Shown: positions 6,413-16,123, counted from the first letter of the stretch. The stretch: DNA of 22,867 nucleotides from an uncultured Clostridia bacterium (GCA_910579745.1 CAJTVH010000049.1:1-22867), one strand, 5' to 3'. Notes: generated from the sequence alone by a model not told the origin. Numbers and translations are program-made.

Positions 6413-7848
6413 AAAGAACCTCCTCGGAAGTATTGGTCTATTTCTGCCTTCGACTTTACCGATTTTTCGTTTGGTACATTACGCAATTCAGCAAGGCGTA
6501 CTGACTTAATGAAAGCATCTTCATACAGTTCACTTGTTTGAAAGTCATTTACAAAGGTAAGCAATTCATTATCGTTATACGCTTCGGAAAGGGCTTTCAA
6601 TCCTTCTATATAGTCATCGACAATGATGGTCTCTCGTTTTATGAATATGACATCAGCATTAGATTTTTTCGATTGTATTCCACGCTTTATTTCTCCATAA
6701 AGCGAAATCGTAAAGCGACCCACACCTATAATGTTGAATCGCAAGAAGAACTCTGCAATGTTAAAAGTGCCTCCACCAGCGGTTATTGCTCTAATCGAGG
6801 CATCTCCTATGTCTATTAAACAGAATGTTCCGTGAGCCACTGTAAGCATTCGTTTTACAGTGGCATTAGAAAACGGTTCACAAGTTTTCCAAAGTGGAGA
6901 CAAACTTTTATCTTCTTTGGGAATAGTAATGAAATATTTGATGAGACGTCTTATTGAATAAAGAAGTCTAACAACCATTTCATTAATAAACACAGGGATT
7001 GCTTGCGTGGTTTGGAATCGTACATCATATCCCTTTTCAAACATTTTCAAAGCAAGCTCATTAACCGATTTATCAAACTCGGATGCGGGAATATTCAGTT
7101 TTCTCTTAATTGCAATTACGTCATTACTCCAAGCCCATATTGGAGAAGGTATACCCATTCCTCTGCCTTTACTACTTGAAGAACCTGACACATCAGAAAT
7201 CAAATGACCAATCCAATTTGCTATCCCGCAAAATATCTTGCTTGGAATATTATCTCCGTGCAACTCAAATTTGCCATCTGAATTATTGAGAGAGATAAGT
7301 TCTCCATTTGATACAAAATCCGATGTATTGGTAAACTGATTGAGAATTGAAAAGAACAATCCTAACAAGGTCGGATTATGTCCCAATGATTTGAAATGAT
7401 GATTGCTTGGTGTCAAATTTATCAAATCACGAAATATTCCGCCGCCAACACTTTGGTCATAAGGAATCTTAAATTGCTTCTCAAGGTATCCAATCGCAGA
7501 CGATAGAGAGGTATTATCGCCTGAATAGCCACAGAATTTAGCAAAACTAATCGTTCTATCGGCAAACCATTTATCCGTAATTTCTCCTAAAGGGGATTCT
7601 CCCGGTTTGCCCACAAGGAATACATCAATCAAACCGCACAAAGCTCCTGAGCTGGCAGCTAAAATATAATCATATTTATCACATTCCGGAGTAAGAGCTT
7701 TTATCGTATCAAGCGTTTCATTGAGTTGTTCTTCCAGATTGAGCCGTTCATCATTTGCATCAATAAGTGCATCAGATATTGTATTAGGAAATATATATTT
7801 TCCTTCATCAACATCAAATTCAAGCAAGATAGCTTTATTGTTTTCCAA
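6385..7848 (-). CDS. Conserved-type membrane-associated protein with His motifs, unknown function
   Basis: About 487 residues. Hydrophobic stretches include DYILAASSGALCGLIDVFLVG (near 60-80) and IPVFINEMVVRLLYSIRRLIKYF (near 284-306). Two blocks look functional: SNHHFKSLGHNPTLLGLFF (about 148-166) and IGHLISDVSGSSSSKGRG (about 213-230). Their His and Asp residues resemble the spacing in membrane-bound metal-dependent hydrolases (YdjM-like), but that is only a hint. The central part (LTPSNHHFKSLGHNP, FCGIANWIGHLISD) has the look of a widespread uncharacterised family. The start chosen is TTG at 7848 with AAGGAG 11 bases upstream; the frame is open to a TTG at 7878 that lacks a spaced ribosome site. 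It overlaps the Gly-zipper gene by 28 bp, so the two products probably act together. Confidence 0.65.
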   Translation of the reverse strand: MENNKAILLEFDVDEGKYIFPNTISDALIDANDERLNLEEQLNETLDTIKALTPECDKYDYILAASSGALCGLIDVFLVGKPGESPLGEITDKWFADRTISFAKFCGYSGDNTSLSSAIGYLEKQFKIPYDQSVGGGIFRDLINLTPSNHHFKSLGHNPTLLGLFFSILNQFTNTSDFVSNGELISLNNSDGKFELHGDNIPSKIFCGIANWIGHLISDVSGSSSSKGRGMGIPSPIWAWSNDVIAIKRKLNIPASEFDKSVNELALKMFEKGYDVRFQTTQAIPVFINEMVVRLLYSIRRLIKYFITIPKEDKSLSPLWKTCEPFSNATVKRMLTVAHGTFCLIDIGDASIRAITAGGGTFNIAEFFLRFNIIGVGRFTISLYGEIKRGIQSKKSNADVIFIKRETIIVDDYIEGLKALSEAYNDNELLTFVNDFQTSELYEDAFIKSVRLAELRNVPNEKSVKSKAEIDQYFRGGSLCAIRKNQN

Positions 7849-7923
7849 ATTTATTTCAACTCCTTCCCCAAAGAACAATCCTGTCTTTTATAAAGTGAAA
7901 CTCTTTGCTTCATCAATTTTTCA

Positions 7924-8952
7924 TTATTCCAATTCAAAACAAGACTGTACAATGCCATCTAACTGCTCTCTAATCATTGAAAAGTCGCAGTCCAAATCAA
8001 GCGTTTTTACAGAAATAGCATTGCCGCCCATTTTGTATTCGTTGTTTGGTAACACTACTTCGTCTGTCTTTGCATAGAGCAGCATTCCGGACACATTTCC
8101 GGTTCTCTCTGTATCAAGGTTTTTTACATAAGTAAATATCTGATACAGATTCCCCGAATGTAAGGTGTTTACATCATATTGCTTCTGCGTTGTATGAGAG
8201 TAATATTTTGCGTCGATTACCAATGTCTCATCGCCTTGTTTCAGCATAATATCACTCTGCATAACAGGCAGCATTTCTCTGTAATCATCATCGGTATCCC
8301 AAGGAATTTGAGACGCCGACGCTTTTATTTCAGGATGTTCCTTCCTGTAATACTCAAGAATAAACTTTTCATATAGCCTGCACATACGCTGTTCGTCGAG
8401 GAAGTCCATCAACTTTGTACTTCCGTCAGAAGTTGTCTGCAACAACACTTTCAGTATCAGGTAACAAATCGAAATCAGCATTTGGTATGTCTGATTGTTC
8501 TTGTTGAATTGCAGCTTCCAGTTTATACTTTCTCGGTTCAATGGCTCTACCTCTGAGAAATAGATGAGAAGTTTACGAAGCTGCTTTTTTCTGTCCTTGC
8601 TGATACTGCTTCTTACAAGAGTATCCATAGTCGTGCGGATAATTCGATTCATATATGAGTTTACGGAAAACTCGTCATAATTACACACCAACTGCTTTTT
8701 AAGCATTGATTGCTCTTTTACCGAAGCGGAAATATCTATTTTGCCACGGAGAGCTGACAAGGACTCTGTTTGAAGCACATATTCTTTACCTAATCCTCTT
8801 TTGATTTGCAACGAGACTCCCTTAATGAGAATGGCTGCACATAATTCGGCGACATTATCAAATTCTTCAGTCGCCACCAGTTTATATCCCTGCTCATTCA
8901 AGACCTGAAACGCATATGAAAGCATATAGTATATGTTTTGTATGCGTATCAT
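7924..8952 (-). CDS. mcrC: McrC-family restriction endonuclease subunit
   Basis: 342 residues, the McrC subunit of a modification-dependent (type IV) McrBC restriction system. The N-terminus (IRIQNIYYMLSYAFQVL) and LSALRGKIDISASVKEQ are typical of McrBC5-like proteins. The PD-(D/E)xK nuclease site is visible as D234 in VMQSDIML and D247-A-K249 in TLVIDAKYYSH. McrC is activated by the GTP-driven McrB ring. The ATG at 8952 overlaps the TGA of the mcrB-like gene (ATGA), with AAGGAG nine bases upstream inside the mcrB end, so the two subunits are translationally coupled. Confidence 0.9.
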   Translation of the reverse strand: MIRIQNIYYMLSYAFQVLNEQGYKLVATEEFDNVAELCAAILIKGVSLQIKRGLGKEYVLQTESLSALRGKIDISASVKEQSMLKKQLVCNYDEFSVNSYMNRIIRTTMDTLVRSSISKDRKKQLRKLLIYFSEVEPLNRESINWKLQFNKNNQTYQMLISICYLILKVLLQTTSDGSTKLMDFLDEQRMCRLYEKFILEYYRKEHPEIKASASQIPWDTDDDYREMLPVMQSDIMLKQGDETLVIDAKYYSHTTQKQYDVNTLHSGNLYQIFTYVKNLDTERTGNVSGMLLYAKTDEVVLPNNEYKMGGNAISVKTLDLDCDFSMIREQLDGIVQSCFELE

Positions 8953-11078
8953 TTTATTGCACTCCTTAAGGTTGCAGACCAATCTCTTACCTTTGTAGGT
9001 TCATCAAACCAATATTCCTTGATTAACGGTATCACTTCATACTCCACAACAGATTTTAGCCATTCATCGGTAATTTCATCGTCGGTACAGAAGTAACTAT
9101 GTCCAATTCTGAAGCCGTCTCCTAATGACTCGTCTGATGAAATTGTATTGTTAAGGGACTCGACTACAGTTATCAGGCTTTCCAGTTTTGGAGAGTTCTT
9201 TTCCGCCAAGTAATTCTTGAAACCTTCCGAAGAAAAAGCCGGTGCAAAATCAAAGAATGCGAACCTTCTTCTTAAAGCATAATCCATAAGTGCAAGGCTT
9301 CTGTCTGCTGTGTTCATCATTCCGATAATCCTCACATTCTGAGGAACTGTGAACCATTCGTTTGAATAGAGCAGTTTTATCTTCTCACCACGCTTGTCTT
9401 TCTCAATCAACATCATCAATTCGCCGAGAATTTTACTCAAATTACCACGGTTGATTTCATCAATGATGAAGAAATAAGGTCTTTCATTATCTTCTTCCGC
9501 TTCCTTGCAGAACTTGTAGAACGCACCGTTTTCAAGTTCAAATCCTTCTTTTGAAGGTCTGTATCCCTGAATAAAATCTTCGTAAGAGTAGCTTTGGTGG
9601 AACTGCACCATTGCTACACGGCTGGTGTCTTTCTGCCCCATTATGGAATAAGCAAGTCGCTTTGCGGCGAAAGTCTTGCCAACACCCGGAGCACCCTGCA
9701 AAATAACATTGTATTTTGCTTCAAGCAATTCTGTCAGGGTGTTATATGTATCTTCGTCCATATATACTTCATTCAGAAAATCGTCCTTTGAATATGGCGG
9801 ATACTTGATTTCTTTCTGTTCCGACACTTCTTCCGGCGTATCTTCAGCGAACAAATCAAGAAGCTTCTGAACATAATCGGGATAAGCCGATATGTTGGTA
9901 AGTGTTTTCATAACAGCCTGTCCGGGGTGTTCCCATTCGCCGTTATTTTGCCAGTCAACTTTTCTTATATGTTTATATGTATCTCTTGATGAATCGTAAA
10001 AATAATCGGAAGTCACAACACCTCTGCCGATTATTTTGTGCATTCCTTTTTTAACAAAAACCACATCGCCGACTTTAATTTCGTTTGCAAACTGCCATAG
10101 GCAATGAGCATTATTCTTGTAGGAATAGCTTGCGTCATAGACTTTCTTCATAAATTCTTTGATTTCTTCCTTAGAAGCAAAGTCTTTCAGGTTGGTTACT
10201 TCGTCCCAGCCTATCCCCATAATGCCATTCTTGAAAAACTCGTCCCACATACAAGCATTATCGCCGGGAGAATAAATCCAGTAATCTGTTTCTTTCACAT
10301 TTGAGTCAACGGTTTTTGTCGGAGGTTCTTCCGGTTTTCCCGCTTGGCTGCTTTTCCACGCACAATAAGAAAGCTCAGGGAAGCTGTGGTATTCGTATTC
10401 TTTCTGATTGAGAGCATTTTTTGCCTGCTCACACATAAACAGATAACTCGTTCCGTCAGGCAAGCCTTTATTTATATCAGAAAAGATTGTCGTAAAATAG
10501 TGCGGCATATTATCGACATCAGTAATAAAGGCTCTGTTGGTTGAGTCTAAATTGATGAATGTATAAGGTCTTACCCAATAAAGACCCATTGTAATATTCC
10601 ACTTAATCATCTTCTGCTTTGTAACTGTGTCATAAGCAACAATGAAAGCGTTTTTATTTTCTGCGGAAGCTTCATCAGAGTAGGCAATGGCTTTTTCAAG
10701 CAAATTCCACAGATTATCTATATCGTGTTCTCCACGGTTTCCCTTATATGCGAAGAACCACGCACTTAAATTCATTACGACAGGAATACCATCAAACTCT
10801 GCCGGGACAGCAGATTTTATTGAAAACTGTTTTGCAAATTGCTCCAACAAAGCAATTCGATTGGTATTGGTAATTCCTTTATTAAATGAACCGAAGATAG
10901 TAAAAGGGCAAATATCCTCGTATGTCTCTTTGCCTTTTTCCTTAAATGGAAAGTTCATTCCTGCGTCTGAGAAAATTGTTTTCAGTTTTTCAATTAACTC
11001 GCTGCGGTTATTTTTATATTCTAATAGAGCGGTAGCCAGCTCCATATAGAAGTTTGTCCATTGAAATTTAGTATCCAT
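8949..11078 (-). CDS. mcrB: McrB-like AAA+ GTPase with EVE-like reader domain
   Basis: 709 residues. The C-terminal AAA+ motor has GAPGVGKT (462-469), Walker B FFIIDEINRGNLSKILGELM (from 536) and the McrB signature MNTADRS (588-594), followed by ALRRRFAFFDF. Ahead of it, residues 265-395 (YWIYSPGDNACMWDEFFKNGIMGIGW, then VGDVVFVKKG) fit an EVE/PUA-like domain of the kind that recognises modified bases. The first 240 residues are a separate N-terminal domain without a clear name. McrB family proteins hydrolyse GTP and translocate DNA to drive McrC cleavage of modified DNA. The ATG at 11078 has GGAGG six bases upstream and lies 17 bp after hsdR, so it may share the hsd transcript. Confidence 0.9.
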   Translation of the reverse strand: MDTKFQWTNFYMELATALLEYKNNRSELIEKLKTIFSDAGMNFPFKEKGKETYEDICPFTIFGSFNKGITNTNRIALLEQFAKQFSIKSAVPAEFDGIPVVMNLSAWFFAYKGNRGEHDIDNLWNLLEKAIAYSDEASAENKNAFIVAYDTVTKQKMIKWNITMGLYWVRPYTFINLDSTNRAFITDVDNMPHYFTTIFSDINKGLPDGTSYLFMCEQAKNALNQKEYEYHSFPELSYCAWKSSQAGKPEEPPTKTVDSNVKETDYWIYSPGDNACMWDEFFKNGIMGIGWDEVTNLKDFASKEEIKEFMKKVYDASYSYKNNAHCLWQFANEIKVGDVVFVKKGMHKIIGRGVVTSDYFYDSSRDTYKHIRKVDWQNNGEWEHPGQAVMKTLTNISAYPDYVQKLLDLFAEDTPEEVSEQKEIKYPPYSKDDFLNEVYMDEDTYNTLTELLEAKYNVILQGAPGVGKTFAAKRLAYSIMGQKDTSRVAMVQFHQSYSYEDFIQGYRPSKEGFELENGAFYKFCKEAEEDNERPYFFIIDEINRGNLSKILGELMMLIEKDKRGEKIKLLYSNEWFTVPQNVRIIGMMNTADRSLALMDYALRRRFAFFDFAPAFSSEGFKNYLAEKNSPKLESLITVVESLNNTISSDESLGDGFRIGHSYFCTDDEITDEWLKSVVEYEVIPLIKEYWFDEPTKVRDWSATLRSAIK

Positions 11079-11095
11079 AATCGTCCTCCGTTACC

Positions 11096-14000
11096 TTATG
11101 CGTCCATCATATTATCCGTCCAAAGTTCACACTGTGTCATAACTGTCTGAACAGCGTCCTCCATACCTTCCGGCGGATACTTGTGCTTTTTCAAAAGTTT
11201 CTTGATAAGCATACGCATTTTTGCTCTTGCAGACTCACGCTTTTGCCAGTCTATCGTTTTATTCTTACGGAGCGTATCAGCAAGCTCCTTTGTAATGGCA
11301 ATCAGTTCATCGTTTTCGTAGAAATCCTTAATTGCTTGCGGCTTTGTTAATGCGTCATAGAAGGCAAGCTCATCGGCAGTCAGTCCGAGCTTGTCGCCCT
11401 CTTTTTGTGCTGCGGCGATTTGCTTTGCCAATTTCAGCATTTCTTCGATGACTTCTTCATTGGTCAGCATACCGTTGAGGTAAGAATTAAGAGAACGCTG
11501 CATAATCTCGCTGAATTTTTCAGACTTAACCACATTCGTCCTGCGATAGACCGACACCTGCTCCGCAATCAGTTTTTTCAGGAGTTCAACAGCAAGGTTC
11601 TTTTCCTTCATATTTGCGACTTCCTGAAGGAACTTCGGGTCAAAGAGAGAAAACTCCTCTTTAATGTCTGAGAACAGGTTGATAACGCCATCGCTCTTGA
11701 TACTCTGCTTCAAAAGCTCGTTGATTCTTGCGTTCATCTCCGGCAGGGAAATCTTCTTTCCGACGCCTGTGTTTGTCAGCCTGAGTACCAATACACGCAC
11801 GGACTCGAAAAATGCTGCTTCAAAGCGGCTGTCCTCATCAACCAAAGAAGAACAGAGAGATAATGCCTGATGAAGCATAAGTGCTTCTTTTACGAAAGAG
11901 TCTTTCTCATCAACTCTTTCTCTGCCCATAATGAAGTTGACTGCACCGCTGATAGTCTTTGCTCTTTCAAGGTCTGTGCCGTTTTGGAACTTGGAATAAT
12001 CATATCCGTGGAATTTGTCACGGCAAACAGACAACTTTTCCAAGAACTTCGGATAAGCAACCTTAGCAACATCAGTATCGCCGTAGTTCTTTTTGTCACG
12101 GGAGGTGTAGTCATTCATTGCCTGCTTTAAGGCGGTGGCAATGCCTACATAGTCAACGACAAGTCCGCCTTCTTTATCTCTGAATACACGGTTTACACGG
12201 GCGATTGCCTGCATAAGATTGTGTCCGGACATAGGCTTGTAAACATACATCGTGGCAAGAGACGGCACATCAAATCCGGTCAGCCACATATCAACAACAA
12301 TAGCGATTTTCAAAGGGCTGTTATTGTCCTTGAATTTCTTTGCAAGCTCGTCCTTATGGTGCTTATTCCCGATAATCTGTCGCCATTCTTCCGGGTCATT
12401 ATTACCGGAGGTCATAACGACTGCCACCTTTTCCGTCCATGCAGGGCGAAGCTCCAAGATACGCTTGTAAATCTTCATAGCGATAGGGCGGGAATAGGCA
12501 ACAATCATCGCCTTACCGGTCAACAGGTTTTCACGGTTATTCTCGTAATGGTCGAGAATATCGCAAACTAACGAATTGATTGTGTTATCGTTGCCGAGAA
12601 CTGCTTCCATCTGTCCAAGCTCACGCTTGCTCTTTTCAATGACTTCCTCATCTGCATTGGCTGCCATAATGTCGTACTCGGCGTCAATCAATTTTAAGGT
12701 CGCTTCATCAAGGTTGAGCTTAATTACACGGCTCTCATAGTAAACCGGTCGGGTAGCACCGTCCTCGACGGCCTGCGTCATATCGTAGATGTCAATGTAA
12801 TCTCCGAACACTTCACGGGTGCTGCGGTCTTTGGAGGAGATAGGAGTGCCCGTAAAGCCAATGTATGTAGCGTTCGGTAAGGTGTTGCGGATAATACGGG
12901 CTGTGCCGATAACACGCTTGGCAACATCTTCGCCTTCTTCGTTCTTGGTAATCTTTATTTTCTCGGCAAGTCCGTATTGACCTCTGTGTGCTTCATCTGC
13001 CATAACAACGATATTGTGGCGTTCAGACAGCGGTTCGTGTGACTCCTCAAACTTTTGCATTGTGGTAAAGATAATGCCGTTTGCCTGTCTGCCGGCAAGC
13101 AGAGCTTTCAAGTGTTCACGGCTTTCTGCGTGCATAGGTTCTTGTCTTAAAAAGTCCTTACACTTTGCAAACTGTCCGTAGAGCTGGTCGTCAAGGTCGT
13201 TTCTGTCGGTCAGAACAACGATTGTAGGACTGTCTAAGGCTTCCTGCAACAAATGGGCATAGAACACCATAGAAAGCGATTTGCCGCTTCCTTGTGTATG
13301 CCAGAACACACCGCCTTTACCGTCTGTAACGGTAGCGTGTTTTGTGGATTCAATCGCTTTTCTTACCGCAAAATACTGATGGTAGCCAGCAAGAATTTTG
13401 AATGTGTTGATACCCTCATTAGAGAAACAAATGAAGTTCTTGATAATATCGAGCAGTCGTGCTTTTGTGAACATACCCTCAAAGAAAGTGTCAAACTGAG
13501 CATACTGTGTGTTTTCATAGTCGCCGTCTTTGGTTTTCCACTCCATAAAGCGGTCTTCACCGGAGGTGATCGTACCCGCTTTGGAGGTCAACTGGTCACT
13601 CATAACGCAGATAGCGTTGTAAATGAACATAGACGGGATTTCCTGCATATAGTTACGGAGCTGCCTGTACGCTTCGGAAGTGTCCGTTTCTTCACGGGAA
13701 GGAGATTTTAGCTCAACCAAAACAACAGGTAAACCGTTCAAAAAGAGAATTACATCCGGGCGTTTGTTGCTGTTTTCAATGAAAGTCCATTGATTTGCTA
13801 CGATAAAGGAGTTATTGTCGAGATTTTTGTAGTCAACAAGATAGACGATAGAGGAGCGTTCCTCACCGCCGACAAAAAATCTAACTGGGATACCGTTTTG
13901 CAGATAGTCCATAAAGACTGCGTTTTTCTGCACAAGCTCTCCGTTTTCAAAGTTTTTCAGCTTATACAAGGCGTCCTGAATGGCGTCATCAGGCAACCCT

Positions 14001-14161
14001 CTATTCAAACGATACAGAGAGTCAAGCAGAACTTCCTCATATAACGGACTGTAAAAGTCTCTTTCAATATCGGGACCGTATGCGTACTCGTATCCCAAAT
14101 CATTTCTGAACAGCTCGATTACTGAATTTTCATAATCGGCTTCGGTATATAATCCCGGCAT
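11096..14161 (-). CDS. hsdR: Type I restriction endonuclease subunit R
   Basis: 1021 residues, full length for HsdR. The N-terminal nuclease has D136 (RPDVILFLNG) and E150-L-K152 (VVLVELKS). The superfamily 2 motor has Walker A WHTQGSGKS (287-295), the VVMADEAHRGQYG box with DEAH at 389-392, TYIGFTGTP, and the later motifs IVVDMWLTGFDVPSL and MQAIARVNR. HsdR joins HsdM2S to translocate and cleave DNA lacking the methylation mark. The ATG at 14161 has AAGGAG upstream and follows the AlbA_2-type gene by 15 bp. No truncation or missing motif was seen. Confidence 0.96.
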   Translation of the reverse strand: MPGLYTEADYENSVIELFRNDLGYEYAYGPDIERDFYSPLYEEVLLDSLYRLNRGLPDDAIQDALYKLKNFENGELVQKNAVFMDYLQNGIPVRFFVGGEERSSIVYLVDYKNLDNNSFIVANQWTFIENSNKRPDVILFLNGLPVVLVELKSPSREETDTSEAYRQLRNYMQEIPSMFIYNAICVMSDQLTSKAGTITSGEDRFMEWKTKDGDYENTQYAQFDTFFEGMFTKARLLDIIKNFICFSNEGINTFKILAGYHQYFAVRKAIESTKHATVTDGKGGVFWHTQGSGKSLSMVFYAHLLQEALDSPTIVVLTDRNDLDDQLYGQFAKCKDFLRQEPMHAESREHLKALLAGRQANGIIFTTMQKFEESHEPLSERHNIVVMADEAHRGQYGLAEKIKITKNEEGEDVAKRVIGTARIIRNTLPNATYIGFTGTPISSKDRSTREVFGDYIDIYDMTQAVEDGATRPVYYESRVIKLNLDEATLKLIDAEYDIMAANADEEVIEKSKRELGQMEAVLGNDNTINSLVCDILDHYENNRENLLTGKAMIVAYSRPIAMKIYKRILELRPAWTEKVAVVMTSGNNDPEEWRQIIGNKHHKDELAKKFKDNNSPLKIAIVVDMWLTGFDVPSLATMYVYKPMSGHNLMQAIARVNRVFRDKEGGLVVDYVGIATALKQAMNDYTSRDKKNYGDTDVAKVAYPKFLEKLSVCRDKFHGYDYSKFQNGTDLERAKTISGAVNFIMGRERVDEKDSFVKEALMLHQALSLCSSLVDEDSRFEAAFFESVRVLVLRLTNTGVGKKISLPEMNARINELLKQSIKSDGVINLFSDIKEEFSLFDPKFLQEVANMKEKNLAVELLKKLIAEQVSVYRRTNVVKSEKFSEIMQRSLNSYLNGMLTNEEVIEEMLKLAKQIAAAQKEGDKLGLTADELAFYDALTKPQAIKDFYENDELIAITKELADTLRKNKTIDWQKRESARAKMRMLIKKLLKKHKYPPEGMEDAVQTVMTQCELWTDNMMDA

Positions 14162-14176
14162 ACATCTCTCTCCTTA

Positions 14177-14920
14177 TCATTCTTTTTCTCTTTCAAAATG
14201 AAAACGCCACAATTTTTCAATATCGCTATAATTAGCACTTCTGTTTTTTGGTGTATTTGTATCTCCCAAGCGAGTATATATTTGGTTTTCATTAATTCCA
14301 TGATAGCGTTTGGTTAAGTAAAACGGTACATATTTAGAACTCTTGCATTTTATCACAACTATTCGCATATATTTATAAAACAAGTCTTTAACTTCAATTT
14401 CTGGCAGATGGTCTCCTGCAAACTGTTGAGTTCTTAAAAAATCAAAAATATTATTTGATTTCCAGTTTGTATCAACGCCTACAACATTATAGTCATCTGT
14501 CACACCGAGAACCAAGTAAGCATCTCTGTTTTCTATATTATTTGATAAGCACAAAATGTCGTGAAGCAAGTCCTCGTTGTTTCCGTGTGGGATTTGCTTG
14601 AAGTCGTAATAATAATCTTCTTTACGACTTCGTATCATTGCAACAATTTCAACATTTAATGGGTCAATTTGTAGTTCTTTGGCTTTTAACGAATCGACTA
14701 TGAATTTCAAAGAGTCTTTTTCATCTTTATCAGCTTTGCCATTAACAACAGTGTTTTTTGTTCTGTTAGAATCATATATGGTAACAATTGCACCACTATT
14801 ACTAAATTTCAATTGCCAATTTACACCGTTGTTTTCCCTTTCTACACAATCTGAAATTTCATATCCAATATCGTTTAGTTTTGATTTTATGTATTCAATA
14901 TCAACACTAACTTTTGACAT
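14177..14920 (-). CDS. AlbA_2 (Schlafen-like) domain protein inside the type I locus
   Basis: 247 residues. The C-terminal part (about 95-205) matches the AlbA_2/Schlafen domain: DYYYDFKQIPHGNNEDLLHD, then LSNNIENRDAYLVLGVTDDYNVVGVD. The N-terminal 80 residues (GYEISDCVERENNGVNWQLKFSNSGAIVTIYD, then VVNGK) resemble the TBP-like repeat found in RnlA-type toxins, which is a guess from pattern. AlbA_2 proteins include nucleic-acid-binding regulators, and some defence-related members carry nuclease activity. The ATG at 14920 has AAAGGA eight bases upstream and is preferred over a TTG at 14944. Lying between hsdS and hsdR with short gaps, it is likely co-expressed with them and could restrain or supplement restriction. 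Confidence 0.8.
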   Translation of the reverse strand: MSKVSVDIEYIKSKLNDIGYEISDCVERENNGVNWQLKFSNSGAIVTIYDSNRTKNTVVNGKADKDEKDSLKFIVDSLKAKELQIDPLNVEIVAMIRSRKEDYYYDFKQIPHGNNEDLLHDILCLSNNIENRDAYLVLGVTDDYNVVGVDTNWKSNNIFDFLRTQQFAGDHLPEIEVKDLFYKYMRIVVIKCKSSKYVPFYLTKRYHGINENQIYTRLGDTNTPKNRSANYSDIEKLWRFHFEREKE

Positions 14921-14956
14921 GTAATGATTCCTTTCTATAAACAATAATTTAGCGGC

Positions 14957-16123
14957 TTAGAGGTCGATGTCTGAGACATCCAGCTCGCCGGACATGAGTT
15001 TAGGCAATAAGGTATCTCGTAAAGATGCCAAGTTCGCATTTTCGCATCTCAGATTGCGGATTTCAGAAAATAGAGGTTGGATAAGGTCATCGAAATCCCT
15101 TAATACACTCTCTGGGGGAATAATGGCGGGCACACTCTTCAAGTTGCCCTGACTGATTTTTTGCTGAACAGCTCCCGTTACAATGGATTTGATGTTTGTC
15201 AGGCTGAAAAATAGGTACAATTCTTCGACAGAGAAGCCAAGTTTTCCTGTTAGAATGTGGGCGTGGTTATTAACCCAGAACTTGCCGTTTATGTATTGAA
15301 GGATAGGAAAGCCTCTGTCATCGACTACAGTACCGTCCTCTCCGAGCAAAAGGTATATCCCATCAAAAAGGTAATCGTCAACATAGTCCATAAGCGAGGT
15401 GGCACCGTAATAAGGATAGATTTTATCCATCTTGGCTCGCTGGGCGCCCGAAAGAGGTATCCGGTTTGAGTCGTGAAGCTCAATGATCTCACCAACGGAA
15501 CCAATACGCCACTCAGATGGCATTGTTCCATCAGCAGAAAAAGGCTCAAAGTCGATGAACCACGATTTGTATAGAGCCTGTGCCTGCTGCTCTAAATTAT
15601 TGTTTATGACATTATTATGCTCTATCTTGTCGTCAATAGCCTTTAACAATCCACCAATTTTCCTTTGTTCCTCAATAGGCGGTAATTCTACATCTAAATT
15701 GCCAACAACATCAGTTTGGACTCGTTGGCGACCTGATGAACCAACCATAGATTTAATTGCCGGATTGCGAACCAAAGGGCTGCAAATCAAATAGTACAAG
15801 AAATCAGCATCACTTACGCCGTCAATTGCACGAAAGACAATATACTCGGTTGAACCAAAACCTACTTCGCCATCACTCAAAACTGAAACTTTTGCAATTT
15901 TTCCGTTCTCAAGACAAGGAGTAATTCTTGCCATAATCGTGTCGCCGTTTCTGAATTTTGTGCCACCCTTATATTCTTCAAGCACAAATTCTGGAATGTC
16001 CCTACAAAAAGGCTGTAACTTATCCATTGGCACTTTTTTTGCCACGACGCCCTTACCGAGACTCTCTCTTGGGTTAATATATGCGATTTCTGATAGCTTT
16101 TTCGTAGTCCAATTACACTTCAT
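14957..16123 (-). CDS. hsdS: Type I restriction specificity subunit S
   Basis: 388 residues with the two-part HsdS plan. The first target-recognition domain covers about 1-145 (WTTKKLSEIAYINP...), ending in LPPIEEQRKIGGLLKAIDDKIEHNN, the first conserved helix. The second covers about 205-335 and is followed by LIQPLFSEIRNLRCENANLASLRDTLLPKLMSGEL, the second helix, with the classical ending. It sets the sequence recognised by the methylase and nuclease. The ATG at 16123 overlaps the hsdM stop by 11 bp and has GGGGGCG upstream; a longer frame to 16180 exists but lies inside hsdM and has no HsdS homology. Confidence 0.93.
   Translation of the reverse strand: MKCNWTTKKLSEIAYINPRESLGKGVVAKKVPMDKLQPFCRDIPEFVLEEYKGGTKFRNGDTIMARITPCLENGKIAKVSVLSDGEVGFGSTEYIVFRAIDGVSDADFLYYLICSPLVRNPAIKSMVGSSGRQRVQTDVVGNLDVELPPIEEQRKIGGLLKAIDDKIEHNNVINNNLEQQAQALYKSWFIDFEPFSADGTMPSEWRIGSVGEIIELHDSNRIPLSGAQRAKMDKIYPYYGATSLMDYVDDYLFDGIYLLLGEDGTVVDDRGFPILQYINGKFWVNNHAHILTGKLGFSVEELYLFFSLTNIKSIVTGAVQQKISQGNLKSVPAIIPPESVLRDFDDLIQPLFSEIRNLRCENANLASLRDTLLPKLMSGELDVSDIDL

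Noticed and set aside
13253..13711. A 152-codon plus-strand frame inside hsdR
   Set aside because: It is antisense to the conserved HsdR motor region, which explains why the frame is open.
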